A stretch of 64,000 bases of DNA from Rhizobium sp. ZPR4. Its GTDB lineage: Bacteria > Pseudomonadota > Alphaproteobacteria > Rhizobiales > Rhizobiaceae. The stretch is from the NCBI RefSeq assembly GCF_040215725.1, contig NZ_CP157969.1:310001-374000 (forward strand), given 5' to 3'. The notes under the pieces are model-generated. The model saw only the letters and a program-made list of their open reading frames with translations, did not search any database and had not been told where the DNA came from. A program made the translations under genes and the position numbers. Shown in pieces: positions 46,672 through 56,457 of this stretch. Positions within the stretch are counted from its first letter, which is position 1; every line of letters begins with the position of its first letter.

Positions 46672-46857
46672 CTATCGATCCTGTTGATGGCCCTGGTGGC
46701 TGGTGTTGATCCTGCTATTTCCCTGCTGACCCTTCTTGTCGGGATCGACGGACATGTCAGGCTTATGGGGATCGGATATCGATGGTTTGGCATGATCGCC
46801 GACACCCTTATCGCTTCGATTTTCCTCGGGAACCGGTGGTGGTCTGCTGTTCATCAT
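46672..46857 (-). CDS. 61-residue hydrophilic protein
   Basis: AGGAGG lies two bases before ATG-ATG (46857 and 46854). The protein has P-P-P-V-P-E-E-N-R-S-D-K-G and D-P-D-K-K-G-Q-Q-G-N-S-R, with no hydrophobic core, so it is probably disordered. An EcfG-type promoter is upstream and a similar small gene downstream. Function unknown; a desiccation or osmotic role is a guess. Confidence 0.65.
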   Translation of the reverse strand: MMNSRPPPVPEENRSDKGVGDHAKPSISDPHKPDMSVDPDKKGQQGNSRINTSHQGHQQDR

Positions 46858-46922
46858 TTCCTCCTGTCATCTTTTCGCTGGAAGCTATGGATGATCTACG
46901 TCATCAGCGAACCGACAGATCG

Positions 46923-46947
46923 AACCGCTTCCCGCCCGGAATGTTCC
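46923..46947 (-). promoter_or_regulatory. EcfG-type promoter of the two small hydrophilic proteins
   Basis: Minus strand: GGAAC (46947-46943), 17 bases, GTT (46925-46923); 65 bases before the start. Confidence 0.7.
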
Positions 46948-46970
46948 TGCAATGAGCACCTTGGCCGAAA

Positions 46971-47828
46971 TCAAAGGATAGGCTTGCCTCCGGTGACGGC
47001 GATGGTGGCGCCGGAAACATAGCTGGAGAGCGGATCGGCGAGCATGACATAGGTCGTCGCCAGTTCAGCCGGTTGACCTGGTCGCTTCATCGGCACCTGT
47101 TTTCCAAAATTCTCGACCGCCTCCGACGTCATCGTAGACGGGATCAGTGGCGTCCAGATAGGTCCGGGCGCGACGGCATTGGCGCGAATGTGCTTTTCCG
47201 CGAGCAATTGCGCCAGCCCGGCGGTGAAATTCTGGATAGCCCCTTTCGTCGTGGCATAGGCGAGCAAAGTCGGGTTCGGAGTATCCGAGTTGATCGACGC
47301 CGTATTGATGATGGCGCTGCCCGGTTTCATGTGCGGTACGGCCGCCTTGGTCAGATAGAACATCGCATGGATATTGACCTTGAAGGTCAGTTCCCACTCC
47401 TCGTCAGTGATATCGCCGATATCGTGAAATGTCGCCTGATGCGCGGCATTGTTGACAAGAATGTCGATCCCTCCAAGTTCAGTCACCGCCTTTTCGATGA
47501 TGTCTCGGCAATGGGTGGGCCCCTGAATATCCCCGGCCACCAATACAGCCTTGCGGCCGGCATCCTCGACCCATTTTTCGGTCTCGCGAGCATCGTCGTC
47601 CTCACTCAGATAAGCGATCAGGATATCGGCGCCCTCGCGCGCAAAGGCGATCGCGACCGCGCGGCCGATGCCGCTGTCACCGCCGGTGATGACAGCCTTC
47701 TTGCCAGCAAGCCTGCCCGATCCGCGATACGTCCTTTCGCCATGATCGGGCGTCGGGCGCATGGCAGCCGTACAGCCTGGCATGGGCTGCTGCTGTGACG
47801 AAAATGGCGGTTTCGGATATGTGGACAT
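46971..47828 (-). CDS. SDR family oxidoreductase (YghA/GsiB-neighbour type)
   Basis: A 285-residue short-chain dehydrogenase with an N-terminal extension (M-S-T-Y-P-K-P-P-F). The cofactor loop is T-G-G-D-S-G-I-G-R, then N-N-A-A and catalytic S/Y/K (I-N-T-A-S-I, Y-A-T-T-K). It belongs to the extended group often found with catalase and stress genes. AAGGAGG precedes the ATG and an EcfG-type promoter lies 46 bases upstream. Substrate unknown. Confidence 0.9.
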   Translation of the reverse strand: MSTYPKPPFSSQQQPMPGCTAAMRPTPDHGERTYRGSGRLAGKKAVITGGDSGIGRAVAIAFAREGADILIAYLSEDDDARETEKWVEDAGRKAVLVAGDIQGPTHCRDIIEKAVTELGGIDILVNNAAHQATFHDIGDITDEEWELTFKVNIHAMFYLTKAAVPHMKPGSAIINTASINSDTPNPTLLAYATTKGAIQNFTAGLAQLLAEKHIRANAVAPGPIWTPLIPSTMTSEAVENFGKQVPMKRPGQPAELATTYVMLADPLSSYVSGATIAVTGGKPIL

Positions 47829-47874
47829 GCGTTTCCTCCTTGTCGGGTGGTTTCGCTCGGATCATTTGCCCTCT

Positions 47875-47899
47875 AACCTTCGCAAGGCCTCACGGTTCC
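47875..47899 (-). promoter_or_regulatory. EcfG-type promoter of the SDR gene
   Basis: Minus strand: GGAAC (47899-47895), 17 bases, GTT (47877-47875). Confidence 0.7.
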
Positions 47900-47946
47900 T
47901 GTCGCAATGTAGAATTCTCGACCAAGAAGGCATTGTGTCACCCAGC

Positions 47947-47971
47947 GGAACCTTCGAGCCCCGACTTTGTT
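47947..47971 (+). promoter_or_regulatory. EcfG-type promoter toward the DUF296 gene
   Basis: GGAAC (47947-47951), 17 bases, GTT (47969-47971). The DUF296 start is 121 bases downstream. It is back to back with the SDR promoter. Confidence 0.65.
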
Positions 47972-48091
47972 TCAACCCGTCGACCTTGCGATGCTTCCTG
48001 AGGTCGGCAAATGAATGTGCCGGGGCTGCCATCAACGGCAGGAGCAGCCTCGGCACGCGCAAATCGTGATAGCCAACATGGAGGCGATGCC

Positions 48092-48529
48092 ATGCATCAT
48101 AAGAAGATCGAACTTCAAAATGGGCAAAGGACCTATGTCGTCGTTCTCGACACGAATGAAGAGGCATTCTCCACGCTTGCCGCATTCGCAACCGAACAGG
48201 GTTTGACCGCGGCTTCGATCACCGCAATCGGTGCCTTTGAAAGGGCGACCGTCGGCTGGTTCGATTTTGCCGGTCGCAGCTACCGCAAGATCCCCGTTGC
48301 CGAGCAATGCGAGGTACTCAGCCTGATCGGTGATATTGCGATGGGCGATGATGGCAAGGCGAGCCTCCATCTCCATGCTGTCCTCGGCCTCAAGGATGGT
48401 TCAACGCTCGGCGGTCACTTCCTCGAAGGCATCGTGCACCCGACCTTGGAAGCAACCATCGTCGAAACGCCAGTTGAGCTGCATCGTCGACATCAAAGCG
48501 ATCTCGGCATCGCACTGATCGAGCTTTGA
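48092..48529 (+). CDS. PPC/DUF296 domain protein
   Basis: A 145-residue protein from the ATG at 48092 (GGAGG upstream). The PPC domain shows [10 protein letters not shown], then L-H-L-H-A-V-L-G and G-G-H-F-L-E-G, whose three histidines probably bind metal. In plants the domain sits beside AT-hooks; bacterial forms are stand-alone trimers of unknown role. The long leader after the EcfG-type promoter is unexplained. Confidence 0.85.
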   Translation: MHHKKIELQNGQRTYVVVLDTNEEAFSTLAAFATEQGLTAASITAIGAFERATVGWFDFAGRSYRKIPVAEQCEVLSLIGDIAMGDDGKASLHLHAVLGLKDGSTLGGHFLEGIVHPTLEATIVETPVELHRRHQSDLGIALIEL

Positions 48530-48558
48530 GATTGCCGGTCGTCAACCTCCAGACAGCA

Positions 48559-48583
48559 GGAACATTACGGACCGGGAGAGGTT
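48559..48583 (+). promoter_or_regulatory. EcfG-type promoter of the catalase gene
   Basis: GGAAC (48559-48563), 17 bases, GTT (48581-48583), 35 bases before the ATG. Confidence 0.72.
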
Positions 48584-48617
48584 CGGTCAGCGGTTCCGGC
48601 GGCAAAAGGAGGATATC

Positions 48618-50711
48618 ATGGCGACGGAAAAGCGCTTCGAAACTTCACGCGGCAGCGGCGGCGAGACACATCAGCACATCCCCGAAAGCGGTCCTCATGA
48701 CGGCACGGAGCACCTGACGACCAATCAGGGCATCCGGGTTTCGGACAATCAGAACAGCCTGAAATCCGGTACACGCGGCCCGACGCTGCTTGAAGACTTC
48801 ATCCTGCGTGAAAAGATCTTCCATTTCGACCACGAGCGCATTCCCGAAAGGATCGTGCATGCCCGCGGTTCGGCCGCGCATGGCTTCTTCGAGCTCTATG
48901 AGCCGCTTTCGGACATCACGAGCGCCGATCTTTTTCAGCGCAAAGGCGAAAAAACGCCGGTTTTCGTCCGTTTCTCCACCGTTGCCGGCGGCGCCGGCTC
49001 AGTGGACACACCGCGCGATGTCCGCGGCTTTGCGGTGAAGTTCTATACCAAGCACGGCAATTGGGACCTGGTCGGCAACAATATCCCAGTGTTCTTCATT
49101 CAGGATGCGATGAAGTTTCCAGACCTCGTCCATGCCGTGAAGATGGAAGCCGACAGAGCCTATCCGCAGGCGGCCTCTGCACATGACACCTTCTGGGACT
49201 GGGCGTCGTTGATGTCGGAATCCACACATATGCTGATGTGGGCGATGTCGGATCGCGCCATTCCCCGCTCGCTACGCATGATGCAAGGATTCGGCGTTCA
49301 CACTTTTCGCTTCGTCAACGAAGCGGGCAAGTCGACATTTGTAAAGTTTCACTGGAGGCCGAAACTCGGGATTCAATCGCTGGTCTGGGACGAGGCGCTG
49401 AAGTTGCAGGCGGCCGACAATGACTATCATCGCCGCGATCTCTTCGAGGCGATCGCCGCCGGACATTTCCCGGAATGGGAATTGGGTCTGCAGCTATTCG
49501 ATGAAGCCTTTGCCGAAAGCCTTCCCTACGATGTTCTGGACCCCACCAAGATCATTCCCGAAGAAGTTCTGCCGCTGAGAATGGTCGGGCGCCTCGTCCT
49601 TGATCGCAATCCCGACAATTTCTTTGCCGAGACCGAACAGGTGGCGTTCTGCCCGGCCAACATTGTGCCGGGGGTCGATTTCACCAACGATCCCCTGCTG
49701 CAGGGGCGTCTGTTCAGCTATCTCGATACGCAGAAATCCCGTCTCGGGACAGCCAATTTCCATCAGTTGCCGATCAACGCCCCCAAATGCCCCGTCATGA
49801 ATTTCCAGCGCGATGGGCAGATGCAAATGCAGATCCCGAAAGGCCGCGCCAATTACGAACCGAACAGCCTTGGTGAGAACGGCGAAAACGGCGGACCGCG
49901 CGAATGTCCGGTGACGGGTTTCGGTACCTATGAGCATCAGGCAGATGAAAGTGAACACGGCGACAAGCTGCGCGTGCGCGCCGAACTCTTTGCCGATCAT
50001 TACAGCCAAGCGCGTCTCTTTTGGAAATCTCAGACACCGTCCGAGCAGGCTCACATCGCATCAGCCTTCGTCTTCGAATTGTCAAAGGTACAATTGCAGC
50101 ATGTGCCGCCACGCATGGTCGGAAACCTGATGAATGTTGACACCAGCCTCGCCGGTCGGGTTGCCGCGGGCCTGGGGCTTGTCGGGCCGACCAGGAACTC
50201 GCCGGCGCGCGAACCGATCGAACTCGATGCATCTATGGCCCTCTCCATTCACAGGAACATGAAAGAGACGTTGGAAGGGCGCGAGATCGGAATCCTGATC
50301 GCCGCGGGAAGCGACGCCAAGGCGATCTCCGATCTCGTCGTTGCCCTGAACGCTGCCAAGGCAAAACCCTTCATCGTGGCGCCGAAAGTCGGGGAAACGA
50401 AACTTTCCGACGGCAATACGATCCGCGCTGACGGTCAATTGCTCGGTTCGCCATCGCAACTTTTCGACGCAATCGCCGTCATCCTTTCCAAGGAAGGAGC
50501 AGCGTCCTTGATGAACGAGGGAGCGGCCATACAATGGGTGATGGACGCATTTGGGCACTTGAAGGCGATCGGCCATGACGCGGCAGCCAAACCGCTGTTC
50601 GATAAGGCCGGCATTCAACCTGATGCCGGCATCGTGGATCTCGGCTCCTTCATCGGGGCAGCTTCCAAGCGATATTGGGACCGCGAGCCCCGTATTCGAA
50701 TGCTTGCTTGA
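48618..50711 (+). CDS. katE: Large-subunit haem catalase, HPII type
   Basis: A 697-residue clade-2 catalase that breaks down hydrogen peroxide. The catalytic histidine lies in [12 protein letters not shown], the asparagine in [11 protein letters not shown], and the haem-ligand tyrosine in R-L-F-S-Y-L-D-T-Q. The last 150 residues form the DJ-1-like extra domain of large catalases. AAAGGAGG precedes the ATG. In many proteobacteria this enzyme is under the general stress regulator, which agrees with the EcfG-type promoter here. Confidence 0.95.
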   Translation: MATEKRFETSRGSGGETHQHIPESGPHDGTEHLTTNQGIRVSDNQNSLKSGTRGPTLLEDFILREKIFHFDHERIPERIVHARGSAAHGFFELYEPLSDITSADLFQRKGEKTPVFVRFSTVAGGAGSVDTPRDVRGFAVKFYTKHGNWDLVGNNIPVFFIQDAMKFPDLVHAVKMEADRAYPQAASAHDTFWDWASLMSESTHMLMWAMSDRAIPRSLRMMQGFGVHTFRFVNEAGKSTFVKFHWRPKLGIQSLVWDEALKLQAADNDYHRRDLFEAIAAGHFPEWELGLQLFDEAFAESLPYDVLDPTKIIPEEVLPLRMVGRLVLDRNPDNFFAETEQVAFCPANIVPGVDFTNDPLLQGRLFSYLDTQKSRLGTANFHQLPINAPKCPVMNFQRDGQMQMQIPKGRANYEPNSLGENGENGGPRECPVTGFGTYEHQADESEHGDKLRVRAELFADHYSQARLFWKSQTPSEQAHIASAFVFELSKVQLQHVPPRMVGNLMNVDTSLAGRVAAGLGLVGPTRNSPAREPIELDASMALSIHRNMKETLEGREIGILIAAGSDAKAISDLVVALNAAKAKPFIVAPKVGETKLSDGNTIRADGQLLGSPSQLFDAIAVILSKEGAASLMNEGAAIQWVMDAFGHLKAIGHDAAAKPLFDKAGIQPDAGIVDLGSFIGAASKRYWDREPRIRMLA

Positions 50712-50797
50712 TTGCCGCGCATCCTTGATGTCGCCGATAATGCCTCCGTCGGCGACCAGGGCGACACCTGCCGAGCCCTCTGATCGGCAGGTGTCGT

Positions 50798-51886
50798 TCA
50801 GCTATGCGGAAGGACGCGGTCTGTCGTCCGGTTCTTGAGCCATCGGTGAACCCGAATTTCCTCCAAATCCATCCACTGCGAAAGCCGTTCGCTCCTTGTC
50901 CTAAACTTGAGGACATCACCAAGCACGCCCGCCCTGAAGTCTTCGAAGACCGCCGGGTGGATGTAGGAGGACTTGCAGACGGAACGGGTGTTGACGAGTC
51001 TTGAGGCCACCGCATCGGCCGCATCATTGATTTGGCGCGCTATCGCCCGCCCGGAGGCCTCGACGTCGAGGGGAGCCAAAATCGCGACAGCCATGCAGGT
51101 CGCGCCCCAGGTCCTGAACTGGCGCGAGCTGAAGTCAGTCCCAACTGTCTCCTGAATGTAGGCGTTGACGTCCTGTGACGAGATCTGGCGGCAGTCGTTT
51201 TCATCGCAGATATATTTGAAAAGCTGCTGTCCCGGCAGTTCCTGCAGGCATCGCACGACATTGGCGATGCGGCGGTCGTAGTGGACCAGATTCCATTCCT
51301 TGCCGGATTTGCCCTTAAAGCGAAATTTGACTGCTGAACCTTCCACCTGCACATGCCGGCTTTTGAGTGTGGTGAGCCCGTATGATCGATTTGCTTCGGC
51401 GTATGCCGCATTGCCGATCCGAATGTAAAGATTGTCCAGCATCCAGACGACGGTCGCCAGAGCCTTTTCCATAGTCAGACCTCGGGAGCGCAAATCTCTA
51501 TCCACCCGCTGCCGGAGATCCGGAAGGCCGCCCGCGAAATCCACGAGACGGTCGAACTTCGCGCGGTCTCGTTCGGACTGCCAATCCGGATGATAGCGAT
51601 ATTGTTTGCGACCGCGCGCATCCGTTCCAATAGCCTGAAGATGGGACAGAGGATTCGTGGAAATCACGACGTCCGTATAGGCAGGAGGTATCGCCAATGC
51701 GTCCAAGCGCGCGACCTCGGAACGGCCCACAATCCGGCGACCGCCAGGCGAATAGTAGAGAAATCCATGCTTTCCCGGCTTTCTGGTAATGCCGACGTCA
51801 AGGCAGGGAATGTAAATCAAAGCGGACGTGAGCTTCGCTTCCGCCGCCGCCGCGGCAACACCGACTTTGGATAGCATCCGGTTCAT
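50798..51886 (-). CDS. DNA topoisomerase IB (poxvirus/Deinococcus type)
   Basis: A 362-residue type IB topoisomerase that relaxes supercoils without ATP. Visible are the N-terminal G-I-T-R-K-P-G-K-H-G block, the catalytic arginine region (F-R-F-K-G-K-S-G-K), R-Q-F-R-T-W-G-A-T and the active tyrosine in K-S-S-Y-I-H-P. An EcfG-type promoter lies only eight bases before the ATG, so the mRNA may be leaderless or the real start may be internal (M4, or the segment beginning L-I-Y-I-P near residue 24). Confidence 0.9.
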   Translation of the reverse strand: MNRMLSKVGVAAAAAEAKLTSALIYIPCLDVGITRKPGKHGFLYYSPGGRRIVGRSEVARLDALAIPPAYTDVVISTNPLSHLQAIGTDARGRKQYRYHPDWQSERDRAKFDRLVDFAGGLPDLRQRVDRDLRSRGLTMEKALATVVWMLDNLYIRIGNAAYAEANRSYGLTTLKSRHVQVEGSAVKFRFKGKSGKEWNLVHYDRRIANVVRCLQELPGQQLFKYICDENDCRQISSQDVNAYIQETVGTDFSSRQFRTWGATCMAVAILAPLDVEASGRAIARQINDAADAVASRLVNTRSVCKSSYIHPAVFEDFRAGVLGDVLKFRTRSERLSQWMDLEEIRVHRWLKNRTTDRVLPHS

Positions 51887-51894
51887 GCTCGAAT

Positions 51895-51919
51895 AACGCC
51901 GATTGATGAAGCGGGTTCC
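51895..51919 (-). promoter_or_regulatory. EcfG-type promoter of topoisomerase IB
   Basis: Minus strand: GGAAC (51919-51915), 17 bases, GTT (51897-51895). It is unusually close to the annotated start. Confidence 0.65.
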
Positions 51920-52029
51920 GTGGATGCGAAAAGCCCGCTGCGCGCCAACCGAGACAGTCTTTAGTTTGGCGCCTAGCCGCTGCTGCGATTCGGAGCAGCG
52001 TCTCTTCCGGCTTTTCGATTATTCAATAA

Positions 52030-53817
52030 CTATCGGCACCCCGGAAGGAAGGCGCTGAGCGCTTGCCTCAAAGTACCTTTGACGACACCGCTCTCCTCGG
52101 GGTCTCCTTTCAACAAGGCAGCACTCAGATTGCGCATCTGCTCAAAGGTGATGTGCGGCGGCATCGGTGGCGCCTCCGGATCGGTCTTGACCTCGAGCAC
52201 GACGGGCCGCTCCGAAGCGAGCGCCTCGTCCCACGCTGGCCCCAACGCCTCTGGTCGATCGACAAATATGCCATGCAGGCCGATCATATCGGCAAAGCGA
52301 TGATAGGGAACGTCGGGAATACGCTGCGATGCTTCGAATTTAGGATCGCCTTCCATGACGCGTTGCTCCCATGTCACCTGATTGAGATCCTCGTTGTTGA
52401 AGACGCAGACGATCATTCGGGGATCGGGCCAGCTCCGCCAGTATTTCGTCACGGTGATCAGCTCCGCCATATTGTTCATCTGCATCGCCCCATCGCCAAC
52501 GAGAGCGATGACGGCACGATCGGGATGGGCCACCTTGGCGGCGATCGCGTAAGGGACCGCCGCTCCCATGGACGCAAGGCCGCCGGAAAGCGACGCCATC
52601 ATGCCACGCCGCAATCGAAGATCGCGGGCATACCAGTTGGCGCACGAGCCGGAATCACTGGTGACGATGACCCCGTCGGGAAGACGGGGTGACAGTTCCC
52701 AGACGACGCACTGCGGATTGACGGGATTGGCTTCGACATGGGCTCTCGCCTCCAGCGTCCGCCACCATTCGCCGACCCTTTCCTCGATCTCCTTGCGCCA
52801 TGAAAGATCCTGCTTCTGCTCAAGGAGTGGCAGGAGAGCCTGCAAGGTTTCCCGCGCATCGCCGACAAGGTTCACGTCCATGGGATAGCGCAGCGAAAGC
52901 ATGTCGGGCCGGATATCGATCTGAACGCCGTGTGCATCGCCTTCTTCCGGCAGGAATTCCGAATAGGGAAACCCGGAACCAACCATCAGCAGCGTATCGC
53001 AGTCCCGCATCAAATCCCAGGACGGTTCGGTGCCCAGAAGTCCGATTGAGCCGGTGACCCAGGCGAGATCATCCGGCAGGACCGCCTTGCCGAGCAGGGC
53101 TTTCGCCACCCCTGCCCCCAATCGATCGGCAACCGCGATCACCTCTTCGGTGGCACCGAGGGCGCCGGCACCAACGAGCATCGCAACCCTCTTTCCGGCA
53201 TTCAAGACCGACGCGGCACGTTTCAGATCGATCTCATGTGGCACGGTTCTAGGCGCGACATAGCCAATGCCTGACATGACCGAGCCATGTTTGCGCGGCG
53301 GCGTCTCATAACGGATTTCCTGAAGGTCATTCGGCAGGATGACAGCGGTGACGGTTTTGTTTGCAAGGGCGATGCGTGCTGCCCGGTCGATCAGGTGACG
53401 CACCTGCGAGGGGGCAGACGCCTGATCGACGAAATCGCCCGCGACGTCCTTGAAAAGCGAGGCAAGATCCACCTCTTGCTGGTAGTGGCCGCCGATCGCG
53501 CGACGAGCCTGCTGGCCAACGAGCGCCAGCACGGGCTGATGATCCAGTCTTGCATCATAAAGGCCAGTCACCAGGTGAGTGGCGCCGGGCCCGGAGGTCG
53601 CGATGCATACGCCGAGCTCGCCCGAGAACTTGGCATAGGCCGATGCCATGAAGGCGGCCATTTCCTCATGACGGGCCTGAATGAACTCTATTTTGCCGTT
53701 GGCCCGGTTCAATGCGCCAAAGAGACCGTTGATGCCGTCTCCGGGATAACCGAAAATGCGCCGCACGCCCCAATCGTAAAGGCGCTGCACAATGAAATCG
53801 CCAACTGTCTTTGCCAT
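52030..53817 (-). CDS. Thiamine-diphosphate-dependent enzyme, pyruvate oxidase/acetolactate synthase-like
   Basis: A 595-residue protein from the ATG at 53817. It has three domains: the N-terminal PYR domain with the TPP-activating E51 (Q-A-R-H-E-E-M-A-A-F), a central FAD/nucleotide-type domain, and the PP domain with V-G-D-G-A-M-Q-M-N-N. Relatives act on pyruvate (PoxB-like, giving acetate) but the exact reaction is unknown. An EcfG-type promoter lies 45 bases upstream. Confidence 0.88.
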   Translation of the reverse strand: MAKTVGDFIVQRLYDWGVRRIFGYPGDGINGLFGALNRANGKIEFIQARHEEMAAFMASAYAKFSGELGVCIATSGPGATHLVTGLYDARLDHQPVLALVGQQARRAIGGHYQQEVDLASLFKDVAGDFVDQASAPSQVRHLIDRAARIALANKTVTAVILPNDLQEIRYETPPRKHGSVMSGIGYVAPRTVPHEIDLKRAASVLNAGKRVAMLVGAGALGATEEVIAVADRLGAGVAKALLGKAVLPDDLAWVTGSIGLLGTEPSWDLMRDCDTLLMVGSGFPYSEFLPEEGDAHGVQIDIRPDMLSLRYPMDVNLVGDARETLQALLPLLEQKQDLSWRKEIEERVGEWWRTLEARAHVEANPVNPQCVVWELSPRLPDGVIVTSDSGSCANWYARDLRLRRGMMASLSGGLASMGAAVPYAIAAKVAHPDRAVIALVGDGAMQMNNMAELITVTKYWRSWPDPRMIVCVFNNEDLNQVTWEQRVMEGDPKFEASQRIPDVPYHRFADMIGLHGIFVDRPEALGPAWDEALASERPVVLEVKTDPEAPPMPPHITFEQMRNLSAALLKGDPEESGVVKGTLRQALSAFLPGCR

Positions 53818-53862
53818 GATCCATCTCCGCTTGTTGGGCGTCATCAGGACGCGTGGCGATCC

Positions 53863-53887
53863 AACAAGCAGATACGTTTTATGTTCC
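53863..53887 (-). promoter_or_regulatory. EcfG-type promoter of the TPP enzyme
   Basis: Minus strand: GGAAC (53887-53883), 17 bases, GTT (53865-53863). Confidence 0.7.
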
Positions 53888-53991
53888 CGCTACCGTGCTC
53901 GACGATAGGGGAGCCCGGCAGCGGAGCAGCCAATACATCGACTCATTGCTAGAAATGCCGAAGCCGAATACGCTACTGCGATCTTTAGTCG

Positions 53992-54252
53992 TCACGATAT
54001 ATCTTCGAACCGGATTTTCTGACCGTCGAGGTAGCCATGCTCGTAAGCCTTGGCCTGTTCGCTATTCTCGGGATAAGGGTTCTTTCTGTTTTCCGCTTCG
54101 CATTTTCCAGCCTCGACTCCCTGTTCATACGCCTTCTTTTCGCTCTCTGAAGCCGGAAGACGTGGCGATTGCTCGGGATAGTATTGTATCGGATTCGGTA
54201 GCCCAAGCGCAGGTGCGAAGACTGAGCCTGTGATCGGCGTTTGCGGGCACAT
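53992..54252 (-). CDS. Ribosome modulation factor-like small protein
   Basis: An 86-residue protein from the ATG at 54252, with AGGAGG upstream. The second half has A-Y-E-Q-G-V-E-A-G, then N-P-Y-P and A-K-A-Y-E-H-G-Y-L-D-G, the spacing of RMF (A-x-x-x-G-x-x-A-G ... P-Y ... W-x-x-G). RMF dimerises 70S ribosomes in stationary phase. It is longer than classical RMF (55 residues), with an extra proline-rich N-terminus. An EcfG-type promoter is 23 bases upstream. Function by resemblance only. Confidence 0.72.
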   Translation of the reverse strand: MCPQTPITGSVFAPALGLPNPIQYYPEQSPRLPASESEKKAYEQGVEAGKCEAENRKNPYPENSEQAKAYEHGYLDGQKIRFEDIS

Positions 54253-54274
54253 AATAAATTCCTCCTGACTTTGA

Positions 54275-54299
54275 AACGCTATTTGCGGTCGACGGTTCC
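54275..54299 (-). promoter_or_regulatory. EcfG-type promoter of the RMF-like gene, possibly bidirectional
   Basis: Minus strand: GGAAC (54299-54295), 17 bases, GTT (54277-54275). Read on the plus strand it is GAAAC-N17-GTT toward the ABC transporter gene at 54348. Confidence 0.7.
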
Positions 54300-54347
54300 C
54301 TGAACCATCACACAATCTGTCGACAGGACGCGTTCATCATTCGAACG

Positions 54348-56354
54348 GTGAAACTTTTTGAATTTTGGCCCGTTTTTGTGCTTATGACTGATGCTAAATC
54401 CAGTCCGAAATTGGCCGACGATACCAAGTCGGCTGATGTAGAGAGGTCGCCCCAAGAGAAGAGTTCGACTGCCGAGGTCGAGCTGCCGCCAGATATAGTC
54501 GAACCCGACCCCGATTTGACCCCCGAGGAAACCGAGCGGGCACGGAAAAGCTATCTTCTCACGCGTTTCTGGATCAGCGCGCGCGGCTATTGGAGCCGCC
54601 GTGGCGACCGCCTTGCCTGGCCTTGCTCGATCGGACTGCTTTCGTTAATCGCCCTCAACGTATGCTTTCAATATGGGATCAATATCTGGAACCGCTCGAT
54701 TTTTGACGCCATCGAGCAGCGCAACGCTCATACGGTCTATTTCCTAAGTGTCGTGTTCCCACCGCTGGTGCTCGGCAGTGTCGCGCTCGTGACGATACAG
54801 GTCTACGTTCGCATGATGATCCAAAGACGATGGCGTTTCTGGCTCACGACCGCTCTCATCGCCAGATGGCTCGACAACGGCCGTTATTATCAACTGAATC
54901 TCATCGGCGGTGACGACCACAAGAACCCCGAGGCACGTCTCTCTGAGGATTTACGGATCGCCACGGAATCCCCGGTCGATTTCATCGCCGGCGTTATCTC
55001 CGCCTTCGTGTCAGCTACGACCTTCATCGTGGTGCTTTGGACCATCGGCGGCGCGCTGACCTTCCAGATCGCCGGTTCAGTTTTTACAATCCCAGGCTTT
55101 CTCGTCGTCACCGCGGTCCTCTACGCCGTCATCACGTCCACCTCGATGGCTGTCATCGGCCGCCATTTCGTCGAAGTTTCCGAGGTCAAGAACCAGGTGG
55201 AAGCCGAATTTCGCTACACGCTGACGCATGTCCGCGAAAACGGTGAGAGCATCGCATTGCTCGGCGGTGAAGAGGAGGAGCGCAATGACCTCGAGCGGAC
55301 CTTCGGCAATGTCCTGAAACAGTGGGCGCTGCTCGCCCACCAATATATGCGCACGACCCTTGTGTCGCAGGTGTCCATGTTGATTGCACCTGTTGTGCCC
55401 ATCCTGCTTTGCGCGCCGAAATTTCTCGAAGGCAGCATGACGCTCGGTCAGGTCATGCAGGCTGCCTCCGCCTTCGCCATCGTTCAGACCGCATTCGGAT
55501 GGCTGGTCGACAACTATCCGCGCCTTGCCGACTGGAACGCGTCGGCGCACCGCGTCGCCTCGCTCATGACGTCGCTTGACGGATTGGAGCGCGCTGAAAA
55601 GAGCGATTCCCTCGGACGCATCAAACACGGTGAAACCGAAGGCGAAGCGATGCTACGCCTCAACGATCTCTCCGTAACGCTGGACGACGGCACCTCCGTG
55701 GTCAAGGAAACGGAGGTAGAGATCGATCCGGGCGAACGTGTTTTGGTTGCCGGAGAGTCTGGCACGGGCAAAAGCACGCTGATACGGGCAATTTCCGGTC
55801 TCTGGCCGTGGGGTCATGGCAACGTCAACGTCCATCCCGATAGCCGATTGTTCATGTTGCCCCAGCGGCCTTATATACCGTCGGGCACGCTTCGCCGGGC
55901 CGTCGCCTATCCACGTGCGGCCGAAGACTGGACGCTGGACGAGATCAAGTCCGCCGTTGAGAAGGTCGGTCTCGACTATCTGAACGATAAGATCGAGGAA
56001 GACGCGCCGTGGGACCAGACGCTGTCGGGTGGCGAAAAGCAAAGGCTCGCCTTTGCGCGTCTTCTGCTACACGATCCCGATATCATCGTGCTGGATGAGG
56101 CAACTTCAGCCCTCGATGAGAAGAGCCAGGACAAGATGATGGAGATGGTGATCCGCGAATTGCCCAAGGTCACCATTATCAGCGTCGCACATCGAGCCGA
56201 GTTGGAAGCTTTCCATAGCCGCAAGATTACGCTGGAGCGCCATGAAGGTGGCGCAAAGCTTGTCAGCGATATCGATCTTGTTCATCGCCAGAAAAAAGGG
56301 AACCTGCTTTTGCGGCTGTTGGAGGACAGTAGACCATACCGAAAGGCAACTTGA
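54348..56354 (+). CDS. SbmA/YddA-type ABC transporter, fused permease-ATPase
   Basis: A 668-residue protein. A charged N-terminal region (about 1-80) precedes a permease of the SbmA/BacA class with six helices and the motif R-W-R-x-W-L-T-x-x-L-I-x-x-W-L. The ATPase has Walker A G-E-S-G-T-G-K-S-T, signature L-S-G-G-E-K-Q-R and Walker B I-I-V-L-D-E-A. Relatives move peptides, cobalamin or fatty acyl compounds. The GTG at 54348 lacks a ribosome site; the ATG at 54384 may be the real start. Confidence 0.88.
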   Translation: MKLFEFWPVFVLMTDAKSSPKLADDTKSADVERSPQEKSSTAEVELPPDIVEPDPDLTPEETERARKSYLLTRFWISARGYWSRRGDRLAWPCSIGLLSLIALNVCFQYGINIWNRSIFDAIEQRNAHTVYFLSVVFPPLVLGSVALVTIQVYVRMMIQRRWRFWLTTALIARWLDNGRYYQLNLIGGDDHKNPEARLSEDLRIATESPVDFIAGVISAFVSATTFIVVLWTIGGALTFQIAGSVFTIPGFLVVTAVLYAVITSTSMAVIGRHFVEVSEVKNQVEAEFRYTLTHVRENGESIALLGGEEEERNDLERTFGNVLKQWALLAHQYMRTTLVSQVSMLIAPVVPILLCAPKFLEGSMTLGQVMQAASAFAIVQTAFGWLVDNYPRLADWNASAHRVASLMTSLDGLERAEKSDSLGRIKHGETEGEAMLRLNDLSVTLDDGTSVVKETEVEIDPGERVLVAGESGTGKSTLIRAISGLWPWGHGNVNVHPDSRLFMLPQRPYIPSGTLRRAVAYPRAAEDWTLDEIKSAVEKVGLDYLNDKIEEDAPWDQTLSGGEKQRLAFARLLLHDPDIIVLDEATSALDEKSQDKMMEMVIRELPKVTIISVAHRAELEAFHSRKITLERHEGGAKLVSDIDLVHRQKKGNLLLRLLEDSRPYRKAT

Positions 56355-56457
56355 CCTCTGATAAAGAGGGCGGCCCCAAGATCGGCCGATGTTGCGCTAC
56401 TTGGCAATTGTGGAGCACCGTGAGCATGGGCGCCCTTTCGCGTAGTTTCCTGAATTC

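Noticed and set aside
46437..46709. Plus-strand frame over the two small hydrophilic genes
   Set aside because: The minus-strand genes have strong ribosome binding sites and an EcfG-type promoter; the plus frame has neither.
52063..52692. Plus-strand frame of 209 codons
   Set aside because: Antisense to the thiamine-diphosphate enzyme.
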